Below, piece after piece: positions 43,244 to 54,541 of a stretch of 64,000 bases of DNA. The DNA is taken from assembly GCA_958428365.1 (NCBI GenBank), contig CAUAFT010000002.1:124001-188000 (forward strand), written 5' to 3'. Each line of letters opens with the position of its first letter. Within the stretch, counting starts at the first letter, position 1. This stretch comes from an uncultured Lachnospiraceae bacterium (GTDB taxonomy: Bacteria > Bacillota > Clostridia > Lachnospirales > Lachnospiraceae). A program made the translations under genes and the position numbers. The notes under the pieces are model-generated. The model saw nothing but the letters and a program-made list of their open reading frames with translations, was not told the origin of the DNA and did no database searches.

Positions 43244-44059
43244 TCAAACCTGATTTATGACCTTGCCTGCATGGACTATTTTGCAGCGTTCTCCAAACCG
43301 GCGTTTCATCTGTGCAATCGCCATAATTCCGGTACAGTGAACTGGAATTATGATGTCAATTTCCCGTTTTTCAAGTTCCTGCATGGTCTCCAAAAGACGT
43401 GTATCCGATGCCTGGGACAGGTGCATTCCCGCCATCAGCATATGGATATGTTCTCCCGGAAACTTTTCCTCTACATAAGAAAGTGCGTTGATGACCCCCA
43501 CATGGGAACATCCCAGGAAAATACACAGCCCTTTTTCATCGCGGATAATGAGCATCTGCTCATCGGTCATTGCATCCGGCTGCCGCTTTCCTTCTACTTC
43601 TACTAACATGCCCTCTGCAACGGATTCAAATTCATTTTTCGGCGGGATTTTTCCTAATACAAAGATATCTTTTGCAATCTCCTGGAATTCATCGGTAAAA
43701 ATCACATGTTCTTGCAAAACATCCACGCTCCAGGGGATTCCGATTTCACGGCAGTCCCGCTTTCCCTGGTGGTATTTTTTGTCAAACGCTTCTTTTCTTA
43801 CATAGACCTTTGGCAGCTTATATGTTTTTGCAAATTCTTCCAGACCTCCGCAGTGGTCATAATGACCGTGGCTTAGGATGATACCGTCCAAATCTTCCAT
43901 GTTCAAATCCAGAGTCTTTGCATTTTTTAAGAACACACCGCTTTGTCCGGTGTCAAATAAGTATCTTTTATCATCTTTTTCTATATATAGAGAAAGACCG
44001 TGCTCGGCAAGGATTCCCTGCCGATACACGGTATTCTCTGTCAGTACGACAATCTTCAT
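43244..44059 (-). CDS. Metallo-beta-lactamase-fold hydrolase
   Basis: The 271-residue protein has the metal-binding motif SHGHYDHCGG (about residues 59-68), a further His/Asp-bearing segment (LGCSHVGVINAL) and a C-terminal VHCTG. It is closest to the DHPS-like/7,8-dihydropterin-6-methyl synthase-type branch of the MBL superfamily, whose bacterial members have unknown substrates. It lies immediately after groEL with nine bases between, so it may be partly co-transcribed with the chaperonin operon. Its ribosome site is weak. Confidence 0.88.
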   Translation of the reverse strand: MKIVVLTENTVYRQGILAEHGLSLYIEKDDKRYLFDTGQSGVFLKNAKTLDLNMEDLDGIILSHGHYDHCGGLEEFAKTYKLPKVYVRKEAFDKKYHQGKRDCREIGIPWSVDVLQEHVIFTDEFQEIAKDIFVLGKIPPKNEFESVAEGMLVEVEGKRQPDAMTDEQMLIIRDEKGLCIFLGCSHVGVINALSYVEEKFPGEHIHMLMAGMHLSQASDTRLLETMQELEKREIDIIIPVHCTGIMAIAQMKRRFGERCKIVHAGKVINQV

Positions 44060-44068
44060 AGGCTTCTC

Positions 44069-45724
<1,656 letters not shown>

Positions 45725-45745
45725 TCAAAAGATATTCCCTGTGAA

Positions 45746-46033
45746 TTAGTCCTCTACAACTGCTAAGATGTCATTCTGTCTTACGATGATGTATTCCTCG
45801 CCGTCTAACTTCACTTCTGTTCCTGCATATTTGGAATAAATGACTTTCTGTCCTTCTTTGACCTGCATCTTTACTTCTTTTCCATCTACAATTCCGCCAG
45901 GTCCCACTGCTACTACTTCCGCATCCTGAGGTTTTTCCTGTGCGGCACTGGTTAAGATAATACCTGATTTTGTGGTCTCTTCTGCTTCTAACTGTTTCAG
46001 CACAACTCTGTCACTCAATGGTACTAATTTCAT
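45746..46033 (-). CDS. groES: Co-chaperonin GroES
   Basis: The 95-residue protein caps the GroEL ring. LVPLSDRVVLKQLEAEETTK, the mobile loop SGIILTSAAQEKPQDAEVVA and KYAGTEVKLDGEEYIIV are as expected. Length is normal. It is the first gene of the heat-shock operon. Confidence 0.99.
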   Translation of the reverse strand: MKLVPLSDRVVLKQLEAEETTKSGIILTSAAQEKPQDAEVVAVGPGGIVDGKEVKMQVKEGQKVIYSKYAGTEVKLDGEEYIIVRQNDILAVVED

Positions 46034-46081
46034 TTTGATTCCTCCTAAATCTTTTTCTTTTTTCTTCCTTTTTTCTGGTTA

Positions 46082-46108
46082 TTAGCACTCACTCAAATCG
46101 AGTGCTAA
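46082..46108. promoter_or_regulatory. CIRCE operator (HrcA site)
   Basis: TTAGCACTC (46082-46090), nine bases, then GAGTGCTAA (46100-46108). This is a perfect CIRCE element placed between the groESL promoter and groES. Confidence 0.97.
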
Positions 46109-46123
46109 CTTTCGCATGTACTT

Positions 46124-46152
46124 AAGATAACACTATGTTTTTTCTTTGTCAA
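46124..46152 (-). promoter_or_regulatory. Promoter of groES-groEL
   Basis: Consensus TTGACA (46147-46152) and TATCTT (46124-46129) on the minus strand are 17 bases apart. The CIRCE element starts about 15 bases downstream. Confidence 0.85.
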
Positions 46153-46209
46153 TATTCATTTTATGATTTAATAAATAATTTATATTTACAGAACGAACCA
46201 GAAGAATCT

Positions 46210-46797
46210 TCAGCCTGCTGAAAGATCTTTGAAAATAGAAGAAAAGATCCATTCCAGATGGCAGATCAGCTCCTCCTCCGTCATAGGTTTGTCATTGACG
46301 ATCCAGAACTGCAGGGTTCTTATCAATCCCCCGGCATAAAAAGACGCCAGAATCTCCTCAGACACGGGCAGCTTTCCCTCCATCTGTCCATATTCTTTCA
46401 TTTTGAGCAGAACATTGCAATAGACCTCCTCTGAAAAAATCTCTAAAATAGTGGGAAAGACACTGCTTCCCAACACACCTTTTAAGAGCTCCTCATGCTC
46501 CTGCAAAAACGCAACACACTGGCGAAAAAGATAGAGAAAATATGTGGCAGGATCTTTCTCCACCTCAAGCTCCTCTATGGATTCTATAAATCCCTCCTGT
46601 ATCTCTCTGATAAAAAAGGCAAAAAAATCATATTTATCCGCAAAATGCTTATAAAAAGTAGCCCGTCTCACCATAGCACGCTCGCACAGTTCATTCACCG
46701 TGATATCCTCGAACTTTTTCTCGCTTAACAGCTCCAAAAACGTGTCCTTCAATGCTTTATAGGTCTTTCTGATCCTCAGATCCATCTTCTGTTCCAT
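46210..46797 (-). CDS. TetR-family regulator
   Basis: The 195-residue protein has an N-terminal TetR helix-turn-helix (KKFEDITVNELCERAMVRRA, then TFYKHFADKYDFF) and a helical ligand-binding part. It is of the DhaS/AcrR-like sort. The ATG at 46797 has GGAGGGG upstream. It is divergent from the MMPL exporter, and a perfect palindrome at 46987-47010 lies between them. Repression of the exporter, relieved by a ligand, is the likely role. Confidence 0.9.
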   Translation of the reverse strand: MEQKMDLRIRKTYKALKDTFLELLSEKKFEDITVNELCERAMVRRATFYKHFADKYDFFAFFIREIQEGFIESIEELEVEKDPATYFLYLFRQCVAFLQEHEELLKGVLGSSVFPTILEIFSEEVYCNVLLKMKEYGQMEGKLPVSEEILASFYAGGLIRTLQFWIVNDKPMTEEELICHLEWIFSSIFKDLSAG

Positions 46798-46986
46798 CTT
46801 TCCCCTCCATCCTTTCTGACAGTCCTTTAAGAGACATTTTGGCTGAATCGTCAATTAACTGTCAGATACCCTGTATTGTACGTTGTCTGTTTCTTTTTTT
46901 TATTATATCATATCAAGCGTAACAAATGTTAATTATTTTTCATTTGTTCGTATTCTTGATAGATACAAAAACAGCTGCGCCTACGG

Positions 46987-47010
46987 CGGATAACACTGTG
47001 TTGTTATCCG
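46987..47010. promoter_or_regulatory. Palindromic operator candidate for the TetR regulator
   Basis: CGGATAACA-CTGTGT-TGTTATCCG is a perfect 9-bp inverted repeat with a 6-base centre, 40 bases before the exporter start. Size and position fit a TetR-type site. Confidence 0.6.
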
Positions 47011-47049
47011 GCGGATATGACAACAACAAAAATCTACGAGGTGATTATT

Positions 47050-49182
47050 ATGGAACATTTTTACAGCAAAGTCATTCAGCACAGGCGGATCATTTTCTGT
47101 CTCTTTTTGTGCCTGTTCTGTCTCTCTGCTCTATGCCGGAATAAGGTTTCGGTCAACTATGATATGAACGACTATCTCCCAGAGGACTCTCCCTCTACTC
47201 TGGCTTTGGATGTCATGGAGGAAGAATTTGAGGGCGGGATTCCTAACGTGCGTGTAATGATCCATGATCTGGATCTGTCAGAAGCCCTGGACTACAAAGA
47301 ACAGCTGGCAAATATCGACGGAGTCTCCTCCGTTACCTGGCTGGATGACGTGACAGACCTTTCCCAGCCTGAGGAATTCTTAGATGAAGATACCGTTTCT
47401 GCTTATTATAAGGATAGGACTGCTCTGTACACCCTCACCATCGAAGAAGAGAAGACGCTCTCTGCCGTCTCCGCTATACGAGAGTTGATCGGTGAGGAGA
47501 ATGCCATGACCGGTTCCGCTGTCAGCACTGCCGCTGCCACAGAAAGCACGGTTTCAGAGATCAGAAAAATTGCCGTTGCGGCAGTGATCTTTGTATTTTT
47601 TGTACTCACCATCACCACCTCCTCATGGCTGGAACCTTTCATTGTGTTATTGGGCTTAGGTGTCGCTATTGTGATAAATGCCGGCTCCAATCTGATCTTC
47701 GGAGAAATTTCCTTTGTCACCAACGCAGCGGGAAATATCTTACAGCTGGCTGTCTCCCTGGACTATTCTATCTTTTTGCTCCACCGCTTTGAGGAATACC
47801 GAAAGACTCTTCCTCCCGAAGCTGCCATGAAGGAGGCTCTTTGCAGATCCACCTCATCCATCCTCTCCAGCGGACTGACCACGGTTATCGGTTTTCTTGC
47901 GCTGGTACTGATGCGTTTTCAGATCGGACCGGATCTTGGACTGGCGCTGGCAAAAGGAGTTGCCATCAGCTTACTTACCGTATTTTTATTCATGCCGGGA
48001 TTGATCCTTGGAACTCACAGATGGATAGAAAAGACAAAACACCGTTCTTTTTTACCGGATTTTACTGGCTTTGGCAATTTTGTAAAAAAGATCACGATTC
48101 CCCTTGCCTGTCTGTTCGCCGTCCTGATCCTGCCCTCCTACCTCGCAAGCACCCATAATGAATATTATTACGGTGCTTCCCACATCTTTGGAGAGGGCAC
48201 ACAGTTAGGAGATGACACCGCTTCCATTGAAGAGGTCTTTGGAAAGAGGGATACCTATGTCCTGATGGTTCCAAAGGGAGATCCCGGCACAGAGCTTGCC
48301 CTGTCCAGATCGTTACAGGAGCTTCCCGAAGTCCTTTCCGTCACCTCCTATGTGGACACGTTTGGCGTCACAACTCCTGTGGAACTTTTTAGTGGAGATA
48401 CTTCCACAGAAAACAAAAATGCCGATTCCTCCTCTGCTTTGACGGACATGGTAAATCTGCTGGAATCAGAGCATTACCGCCGTATGGTCATTTCCGTAGA
48501 CGCTGAATATGAGGGAAAGGACACTTTCGCCCTGATTGAACAGATTCATTCCATTTCCGGGAATTACTATCCAGATGAATATTATCTTGCCGGAAACGGA
48601 GTCAGTACCTATGATCTCATGGACACCATCACCGCCGATATGGTAAAGGTGAACCTGGTCGCCATCGGAGCTGTTTTTATCGTACTGCTACTGACTATGA
48701 GATCCATTTCTCTGCCCGTTATCCTGGTACTTACCATTGAGACTGCCATCTGGATCAACCTGTCCATCTCCTACTATTCCGGACAGCCCCTGTTCTATAT
48801 TGCCTATCTGATCATCAGCTCCGTACAATTAGGCGCTACAGTGGACTATGCCATCCTGTTTACAGACCGTTACCGGGAAAACCGCAGGCACATGGACAAA
48901 AAAACAAGCGTCGTCACCACCATCACCAATGTGACCGCCTCTGTGATGACCTCCGGTCTTACCCTGGCAGTTGTGGGATTCTTACTGGGTATCGTATCCA
49001 CCCACGGACTTCTCTCCCAGTTGGGATTTCTGCTGGGAAAGGGAACTCTCTGTTCTCTGTTTGCCGTACTCCTTGTATTGCCGGGATTTCTCTCCATGTT
49101 TGACCGCTTTATCATACGGGAAGAAAAAGATCACTCCTGCTCTAAAAAATTTTTCAGCCAAAAACAGCTGCCTCTGACATAA
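47050..49182 (+). CDS. MMPL/RND-family exporter
   Basis: The 710-residue protein has the RND layout: one N-terminal helix, a large extracellular loop, five helices, then a repeat of that pattern. SLDYSIFLLHRFEEYR in the first half and GATVDYAILFTDRYRENR in the second are the typical MMPL helix-4 Asp/Tyr motifs. MMPL proteins export lipids, drugs or peptides using the proton gradient. The start at 47050 (MEHFYSK) has AGGTGA upstream; a longer frame to 47017 covers the operator region and is unlikely. Confidence 0.9.
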   Translation: MEHFYSKVIQHRRIIFCLFLCLFCLSALCRNKVSVNYDMNDYLPEDSPSTLALDVMEEEFEGGIPNVRVMIHDLDLSEALDYKEQLANIDGVSSVTWLDDVTDLSQPEEFLDEDTVSAYYKDRTALYTLTIEEEKTLSAVSAIRELIGEENAMTGSAVSTAAATESTVSEIRKIAVAAVIFVFFVLTITTSSWLEPFIVLLGLGVAIVINAGSNLIFGEISFVTNAAGNILQLAVSLDYSIFLLHRFEEYRKTLPPEAAMKEALCRSTSSILSSGLTTVIGFLALVLMRFQIGPDLGLALAKGVAISLLTVFLFMPGLILGTHRWIEKTKHRSFLPDFTGFGNFVKKITIPLACLFAVLILPSYLASTHNEYYYGASHIFGEGTQLGDDTASIEEVFGKRDTYVLMVPKGDPGTELALSRSLQELPEVLSVTSYVDTFGVTTPVELFSGDTSTENKNADSSSALTDMVNLLESEHYRRMVISVDAEYEGKDTFALIEQIHSISGNYYPDEYYLAGNGVSTYDLMDTITADMVKVNLVAIGAVFIVLLLTMRSISLPVILVLTIETAIWINLSISYYSGQPLFYIAYLIISSVQLGATVDYAILFTDRYRENRRHMDKKTSVVTTITNVTASVMTSGLTLAVVGFLLGIVSTHGLLSQLGFLLGKGTLCSLFAVLLVLPGFLSMFDRFIIREEKDHSCSKKFFSQKQLPLT

Positions 49183-49248
49183 AAAGCTGGGAGACCTTCC
49201 ACGATCCCATCCCTTAGCTGTTTTATACATTTATCTATATTCATCAAA

Positions 49249-49292
49249 AAAGACGAAGGATCCGGAATAACTCTCCGTGGTCCTTCGTCTTT
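49249..49292. terminator. Bidirectional terminator
   Basis: AAAGACGAAGGA (49249-49260) and TCCTTCGTCTTT (49281-49292) pair perfectly over 12 bp. On the minus strand a T-run follows. It serves the convergent exporter and corA genes. Confidence 0.85.
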
Positions 49293-49351
49293 CATAACAA
49301 CTGTCATATCTCCGTCAGATACCCTTTTTACAGAATTCAATGTCTGACATA

Positions 49352-50293
49352 TCAGATCATCTTTCTCCTGCGCAGGATCAACAGCGCAATAATACAAATT
49401 AATACTATAATCCCGCAGACAATATAGAATCCATAAGGCGTATTGGACAGGGGCATCCACTTTCCACTGACGTTCATTCCATAGATACCGGAAATGATCG
49501 TGGGAATCGCCATCACCAGCGTGATACTGGTCAGGTATTTCATGACATTGTTCAGACGGTTGTCGATAATTGTGGAGAGCAGTTCCCTTGTACCGTTGAT
49601 GATATCACGATAAATAATAGTCATTTCAATCGCCTGCTTATTTTCCACAATTACGTCCTCTAGGATCTCCCGATCCTCTGGAAACTGCTTTAATCTCTCG
49701 TAACGGGTCAAACGGTCTAAAACCACGCCGTTTGCCCGAAGGGAGGTGGCAAAGTATACCAGGTTGGATTCCAGCTCATGCAGATCGATCAGATCTGTAT
49801 CCTCGGTATCATCGCTGATCCGCTCTTCGATCTCTCTTCTTCTCTTATCAATGACCCGCAGGTAATTCTGGTAGACGCTGGTGGCGCGGTAGAGAATCTG
49901 GTAGACGAACCGCATTTTTTTCTTGGTGGAAAAATCCCGGACACGGCGCTTCTCAAATGCCTGCAGCACCGGGGTCTCCTCCCCGCATACGGTGATGATG
50001 ACGCCCTCTGCCAGAATAATACCCAACGGGATGGTGGTATAGGCTTCCCGCTTATGACGGATCTCCACGGAAGGGATATCCACCAGGATCAGGGTGTATC
50101 CGTCCTCCAGATCCACACGGGAACTCTCCTCATCATCCAGCGCCGCCCGCACATCCGCGATGTCGATGTCAAACTGCTCCGCAATATTCATACACTCTTC
50201 CATGCTGGGAATCGCCAGATTGATCCAGGCTCCAGCCTCCACCTGCTCGATCTCGTGTACGATGCTCTCCTCTGTCTTATATATCCTAATCAT
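49352..50293 (-). CDS. corA: CorA-family divalent cation transporter
   Basis: The 313-residue protein has a large cytoplasmic N-terminal domain and two C-terminal membrane helices. The signature YGMN (GIYGMNVSG) ends the first helix and guards the pore. It should form a pentamer that takes up Mg2+ and possibly Co2+ or Ni2+. Members of this branch may also export. The C-terminal tail is basic (RRRKMI). It is followed, on the opposite strand side, by a strong terminator. Confidence 0.93.
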   Translation of the reverse strand: MIRIYKTEESIVHEIEQVEAGAWINLAIPSMEECMNIAEQFDIDIADVRAALDDEESSRVDLEDGYTLILVDIPSVEIRHKREAYTTIPLGIILAEGVIITVCGEETPVLQAFEKRRVRDFSTKKKMRFVYQILYRATSVYQNYLRVIDKRRREIEERISDDTEDTDLIDLHELESNLVYFATSLRANGVVLDRLTRYERLKQFPEDREILEDVIVENKQAIEMTIIYRDIINGTRELLSTIIDNRLNNVMKYLTSITLVMAIPTIISGIYGMNVSGKWMPLSNTPYGFYIVCGIIVLICIIALLILRRRKMI

Positions 50294-50335
50294 GCCGGTC
50301 CTCCTGTCTTAGTTCTGGAAACGGCACTCTCCCGG

Positions 50336-51121
50336 CTATATCAATGCAAAATGACGCAGTCCGTTATAAATACCGTCCTCATGAAGCCCACTTGTCACAT
50401 AGTCTGCGATCGCCTTGACTTCTTCCAGTCCATTTCCCATGACGATCCCATGCTGTACATAGTGAATCATATCGTAATCATTCATACTGTCCCCAAAGGC
50501 ATAGGTATCCTCATGTGCAATGTCCAGTTTTTCGCACGCACATGCAATCCCCGTCGCCTTTGAGAAGCCCTTGGGCACAAGCTCTACAAAATCCGTCCCG
50601 TGATAGATAATATCAAATTCATCCGACAGATCCTCCAGAACCTCCCGGCATTCCCGCCCTCGGATATCAATACTCAGTTTACTGGCTTCCAGACCCTCCT
50701 CATTTCCCCAGATCGGCAGAATGTGTTCCGGGACAGAGCTTTGCAGTACCTGTAAAAACGGATCGTCTGCAAACGCCTCCTCATCCACATAGAGATGATT
50801 CCTGCCCTCAAATACCAGGGGATACCGGTAAGGTTCCAGATATTCCAGAGTACGCTTCAACAACTCTGGCTCGATCTTTTTATAAAATATCGCCTTGCCG
50901 TCTTTTTCTATATAAGTTCCGCATCCTGCTACAATTCCATCAAAACCCAGGGACAAAAGACGCGGGTCCTGAATATAGGATCTGGTCCTGCCTGTACAGA
51001 TAAAGGTCAGATGCCCGTTTTCTCTCAACAGTCTGAAGGCCTTTTTCGTGCTGTCCGGTATCTGAAATTTTTCATCCCAAAGGGTTCCGTCTATATCAAA
51101 AAATATTGCTTTCGTTCCCAT
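50336..51121 (-). CDS. Cof-type HAD-superfamily phosphatase
   Basis: The 261-residue enzyme begins MGTKAIFFDIDGTLWDEKF, where FDIDGT holds the nucleophilic Asp, and contains FICTGR (motif II) and AFGDSMNDYDMI (motif IV). The Cof/YbiV-type cap domain fits the length. Such enzymes dephosphorylate sugar phosphates, FMN or PLP, with broad specificity. The start at 51121 has AGGTGAG upstream; a longer frame to 51151 is not supported. Confidence 0.9.
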   Translation of the reverse strand: MGTKAIFFDIDGTLWDEKFQIPDSTKKAFRLLRENGHLTFICTGRTRSYIQDPRLLSLGFDGIVAGCGTYIEKDGKAIFYKKIEPELLKRTLEYLEPYRYPLVFEGRNHLYVDEEAFADDPFLQVLQSSVPEHILPIWGNEEGLEASKLSIDIRGRECREVLEDLSDEFDIIYHGTDFVELVPKGFSKATGIACACEKLDIAHEDTYAFGDSMNDYDMIHYVQHGIVMGNGLEEVKAIADYVTSGLHEDGIYNGLRHFALI

Positions 51122-51210
51122 TTTCTCACCTGTCGCTTTACATAATGCCAACCAGACTTATTGTAGCACATTTTCCCCGGATTTGTGAACAAATTTTTTT
51201 ATACGCCAGT

Positions 51211-53586
51211 CTATTCTCTGTTTTTTAACACCTCCGTCATGGACATGCGCTCCAGTCTCCGTCCTAAAAACCAATTGATGACAAAATACAACAGCAGGAT
51301 CCCGCCATAGATCCCAGCATACATTTCCCAGGAAAACGCCAGATTCATGCCGCAGGCAATATTCGCGATCAGCGCCGGATACATGGCGTCCATCACCCAC
51401 TTTGCAAGAGGGAGACAGAGGGCGGCGCCCACTGCCACGATGTAAAAGTTCCCGTTTAAATATAGTTTTTTAATCTCTTTTTTCCGGTAGCCAAATATTT
51501 TTGTTAAAGAGATGCCAAAGGCGGAGCGGTCCAGCATGACCTTCATCATCAGATACATGACCACGGCAAAAATCACTGCCGCCACCACCGTCATGACAAT
51601 GACCATAGGTCCCATCATCGACACGAAGACATCGGAGCTTTTTGCGATCTCCTCCCTGGTGGTCACTGCGTACAGTCTTCCGGATGGAATATCCAGCTCT
51701 CTGTCCGCAAACACCACATTGTACTCATCTTCTCCCGCCCCAAACAATTCTCTCATGCTGTCGATATCCATAAAGACAAAGAACCCTGTGGAATATTGTG
51801 TAATATCCTCCACTTCAAAGACATAGTCCCGCTCCTCCTCCTCGTCTGTGAGAATGACCTTGTCCCCTTTTTTTAATCCATATTTCTGCGCCATAGCGGA
51901 GGATACCACCCCGCGGCTCTTCCCCTCCTTTACCTTCGCGTCAAAATAGGGATTTCCCTCCTCGATCCCAAGGACGGTGATATCCAGATTGTAACCGAAG
52001 ACTTCTTTCTTCAGGGTTTTGGCATAGCAGGCGGTTCCCCCCTCCGGCGCCTCTTCTTCCGGATATTTATAGGTGTACATATACTCATATTTTGTATCCG
52101 CCTTGCTCTCCACGCTGATATTTTCGCACAATACATAGCAGTCCACCGCCAGCATCAAAATCAACAGGGATATGAACATTCCAAAGATCACTGTAAAACC
52201 GGTTCTCAGCTCGCGCATCATCTGACGGATGCGGAACCTCGCTATAAATCCCAGCTTTCCCAGACGGATCCGATGGATCCTGCTCTGCTTTCCCTCATTG
52301 CGGATCAGCTGCAGCGCCGTCCCCGACAGTTTTTTTCTAATCACCAGATAGTTGACAAGGGCGGCCGCCGCCGGAGGCATGACGATAGCATAGAATAACA
52401 GATAGGGCGGGTATACCTTTTCCAGCTCCGGAACGGAAAAATACTGATAGCAGTCCACTGCCTGAAGCTCTACGCCGAATCTGCTGAATCCAAGCAGCGT
52501 ACCCAGGATCCCTGCTGCCAATGTGATAAGCACCGGGAGCATCAGATAATGACGGAGCAGTTCACTTCGTCTTACCCCCAGCGCATAGAGAGTCCCTATG
52601 ACGCTGCTCTCCTCCTCAATGTTATGTACCACGAAAACAGAGATCACATAGGTGAACAATACCATGATCATAACTCCGGCAGCAAGCCCGGCAGACTGAT
52701 TCACCACCTGATCTCCTGAGGACGCGCCGATGCGGGGATTATCCTCCGCCGGGAGAAACTCTACGAGATTGGAAATATCCAAAGCTTCCGCCACCATATC
52801 AGAATCCATGAAAAGCTCTGCCATCCCCTCCCCGATTCCCGCCTCTTTTTTCAAAATTTCCCTGCAGTATTCCTGAAAATAGGGATCCTCCACTTCACGG
52901 ATCGACAGATCTGTTTTGCGCAGTTCCTTCTTTAATTTTTTATCCGTCATATTTTCCGGCAGACGGTAGGCATACACATATTCCTCCGACTTCGCACTGC
53001 CGCCGGATTTTCTCAGCTTTTCATAGGAATGCTCCTCCACAAACCCCGTTCCAAACTGGGCGCTGTCCACCGTACTGTCCGACAGGTTTTTTAAAGGCGC
53101 ATCATAGTCGGGGGTACTGCCGATCCCGGTGATCCGAAAGGTTTCCGTTCCAATGGCGATCTCATCCCCTGTCTGTTTGCCATGTTCCTCACAGTACCTC
53201 TTTTCCAGGACGATCTCCCCTTCTTTTTCTGCCAGGCGTCCCTCGTCCAGTTCCAGAAGATTGAGGGTGTTCCTGTTTTGGAACACGCGGAGGGTCCCGG
53301 CATCTTCCATGGCGAAATCCAGGTAGAACATCTCCTCCAAAAAGACGCCCTTTTTCTCCAGCTTCTCCCTCTCTTTTTCTGTCAGAGGCACAAAAGTCCT
53401 AAATTCCCCGTCTTCCAATTGATTTTTTTCGGCATGTTCCTCCACGCCCCGGATGATCATCTCCGCCGCTCCCACAATACTGATAACCAGATACATGGAA
53501 AGAATGATCAGCACCGCCAGGGCAAGATAACGGAACAGATTTGCCTTAAATTCTCTTAAAATTCTCTTTCGCAATACTTTCTGCAT
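51211..53586 (-). CDS. ABC transporter permease with FtsX domains
   Basis: The 791-residue protein has an N-terminal helix, a large extracellular domain (about 45-270), three helices of an FtsX-type permease (about 300-420), a second extracellular part and three or four further helices. This two-FtsX layout is that of the LolE/MacB/BceB-like permeases. It pairs with the ATPase encoded two bases upstream. It may export a lipid or peptide, or sense antimicrobial compounds. No regulator is adjacent except the WYL protein further upstream. Confidence 0.9.
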   Translation of the reverse strand: MQKVLRKRILREFKANLFRYLALAVLIILSMYLVISIVGAAEMIIRGVEEHAEKNQLEDGEFRTFVPLTEKEREKLEKKGVFLEEMFYLDFAMEDAGTLRVFQNRNTLNLLELDEGRLAEKEGEIVLEKRYCEEHGKQTGDEIAIGTETFRITGIGSTPDYDAPLKNLSDSTVDSAQFGTGFVEEHSYEKLRKSGGSAKSEEYVYAYRLPENMTDKKLKKELRKTDLSIREVEDPYFQEYCREILKKEAGIGEGMAELFMDSDMVAEALDISNLVEFLPAEDNPRIGASSGDQVVNQSAGLAAGVMIMVLFTYVISVFVVHNIEEESSVIGTLYALGVRRSELLRHYLMLPVLITLAAGILGTLLGFSRFGVELQAVDCYQYFSVPELEKVYPPYLLFYAIVMPPAAAALVNYLVIRKKLSGTALQLIRNEGKQSRIHRIRLGKLGFIARFRIRQMMRELRTGFTVIFGMFISLLILMLAVDCYVLCENISVESKADTKYEYMYTYKYPEEEAPEGGTACYAKTLKKEVFGYNLDITVLGIEEGNPYFDAKVKEGKSRGVVSSAMAQKYGLKKGDKVILTDEEEERDYVFEVEDITQYSTGFFVFMDIDSMRELFGAGEDEYNVVFADRELDIPSGRLYAVTTREEIAKSSDVFVSMMGPMVIVMTVVAAVIFAVVMYLMMKVMLDRSAFGISLTKIFGYRKKEIKKLYLNGNFYIVAVGAALCLPLAKWVMDAMYPALIANIACGMNLAFSWEMYAGIYGGILLLYFVINWFLGRRLERMSMTEVLKNRE

Positions 53587-53588
53587 TC

Positions 53589-54290
53589 CTATAAATCCTC
53601 CAGTTGCGCCGCCGGGATCCTCTGCATGTTTTCATACTCTCTGCTGATCTGCCCGTCTTTGATCAAAATGGTCTTATGCACCATGTTCTTGATGGAATTA
53701 TTGTGGGTGACGATCAGCATGGTGGTTCCATATTTTTGATTGATCTTTTCCAGTAAGATCAGAATATCCCTTGAGGTCTTAGAATCCAAAGCTCCCGTTG
53801 GCTCATCGCAGAGCAGCAGCTTGGGATTTTTGATGAGCGCCCTTGCAATGGCGCATCTTTGCTGCTGTCCCCCCGACAACTGAGATGGGAACTTTTCCTG
53901 ATGTCCCGTCAGTCCCAGGGTCTCGATCAGCTCCTCCATATTCAGCGGATGCTCTGTCAGATACTCGCAGACCTGAATGTTTTCCCGAACTGTGAGATTT
54001 GGAATCAGATTATAGAACTGGAAAATGAATCCCAGATATTCCCTCCTGTAATCGGATAACGCCTCTTTTTTCAATCCTGTAATTTCTTTCCCGTCCACTG
54101 TGATGGATCCTGCATCCAGTGTCTCAAGTCCTCCGATACAATTCAAAAGGGTGGATTTTCCCGAACCGCTGGTTCCCTGGATGACGCACATCTGTCCCTT
54201 TTCCACGCCGCTTGTAATGCCCTTTAACACCTGGACATAGCTGCCGCCCTCCCCGTAGCTTTTTTTGAGATCTCTTACTTCCAGATACAT
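53589..54290 (-). CDS. ABC transporter ATP-binding protein
   Basis: The 233-residue ATPase belongs to the MacB/LolD branch. The Walker A GTSGSGKST, the signature LSGGQQQRCAIARAL and the Walker B LLLCDEPTGALD are complete. It powers the FtsX-type permease encoded right after it. The ATG at 54290 has GGAGAG six bases upstream; an earlier in-frame ATG at 54311 lacks one. Confidence 0.95.
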   Translation of the reverse strand: MYLEVRDLKKSYGEGGSYVQVLKGITSGVEKGQMCVIQGTSGSGKSTLLNCIGGLETLDAGSITVDGKEITGLKKEALSDYRREYLGFIFQFYNLIPNLTVRENIQVCEYLTEHPLNMEELIETLGLTGHQEKFPSQLSGGQQQRCAIARALIKNPKLLLCDEPTGALDSKTSRDILILLEKINQKYGTTMLIVTHNNSIKNMVHKTILIKDGQISREYENMQRIPAAQLEDL

Positions 54291-54477
54291 ATGTACTCTC
54301 CTCTTTCGCATTTTGTGATTTCTTATATTTGTGTCTGCTGCTGTCTGTACTTCTATGTTCTCTCAGCTTTTGATGTTAGATACAACTAACTGCTTTTATT
54401 ATACTACGTTTCCTAAAAAAGGAACGACGCTTATCGAAGAACTTTTCTCAATAAACTTGAATCCTTTCCTATTGAAT

Positions 54478-54527
54478 AAAAAATCAGGTCATGCGAAGAT
54501 GCATCTGCAATTCTTCGCATGACCTGA
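54478..54527 (-). terminator. Terminator of the WYL regulator gene
   Basis: TCAGGTCATGCGAAGA (54484-54499) and TCTTCGCATGACCTGA (54512-54527) form a perfect 16-bp stem, followed on the minus strand by TTTTTTATT. It lies 15 bases after the WYL gene stop. Confidence 0.9.
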
Positions 54528-54541
54528 CCTTTATTCTTAAA

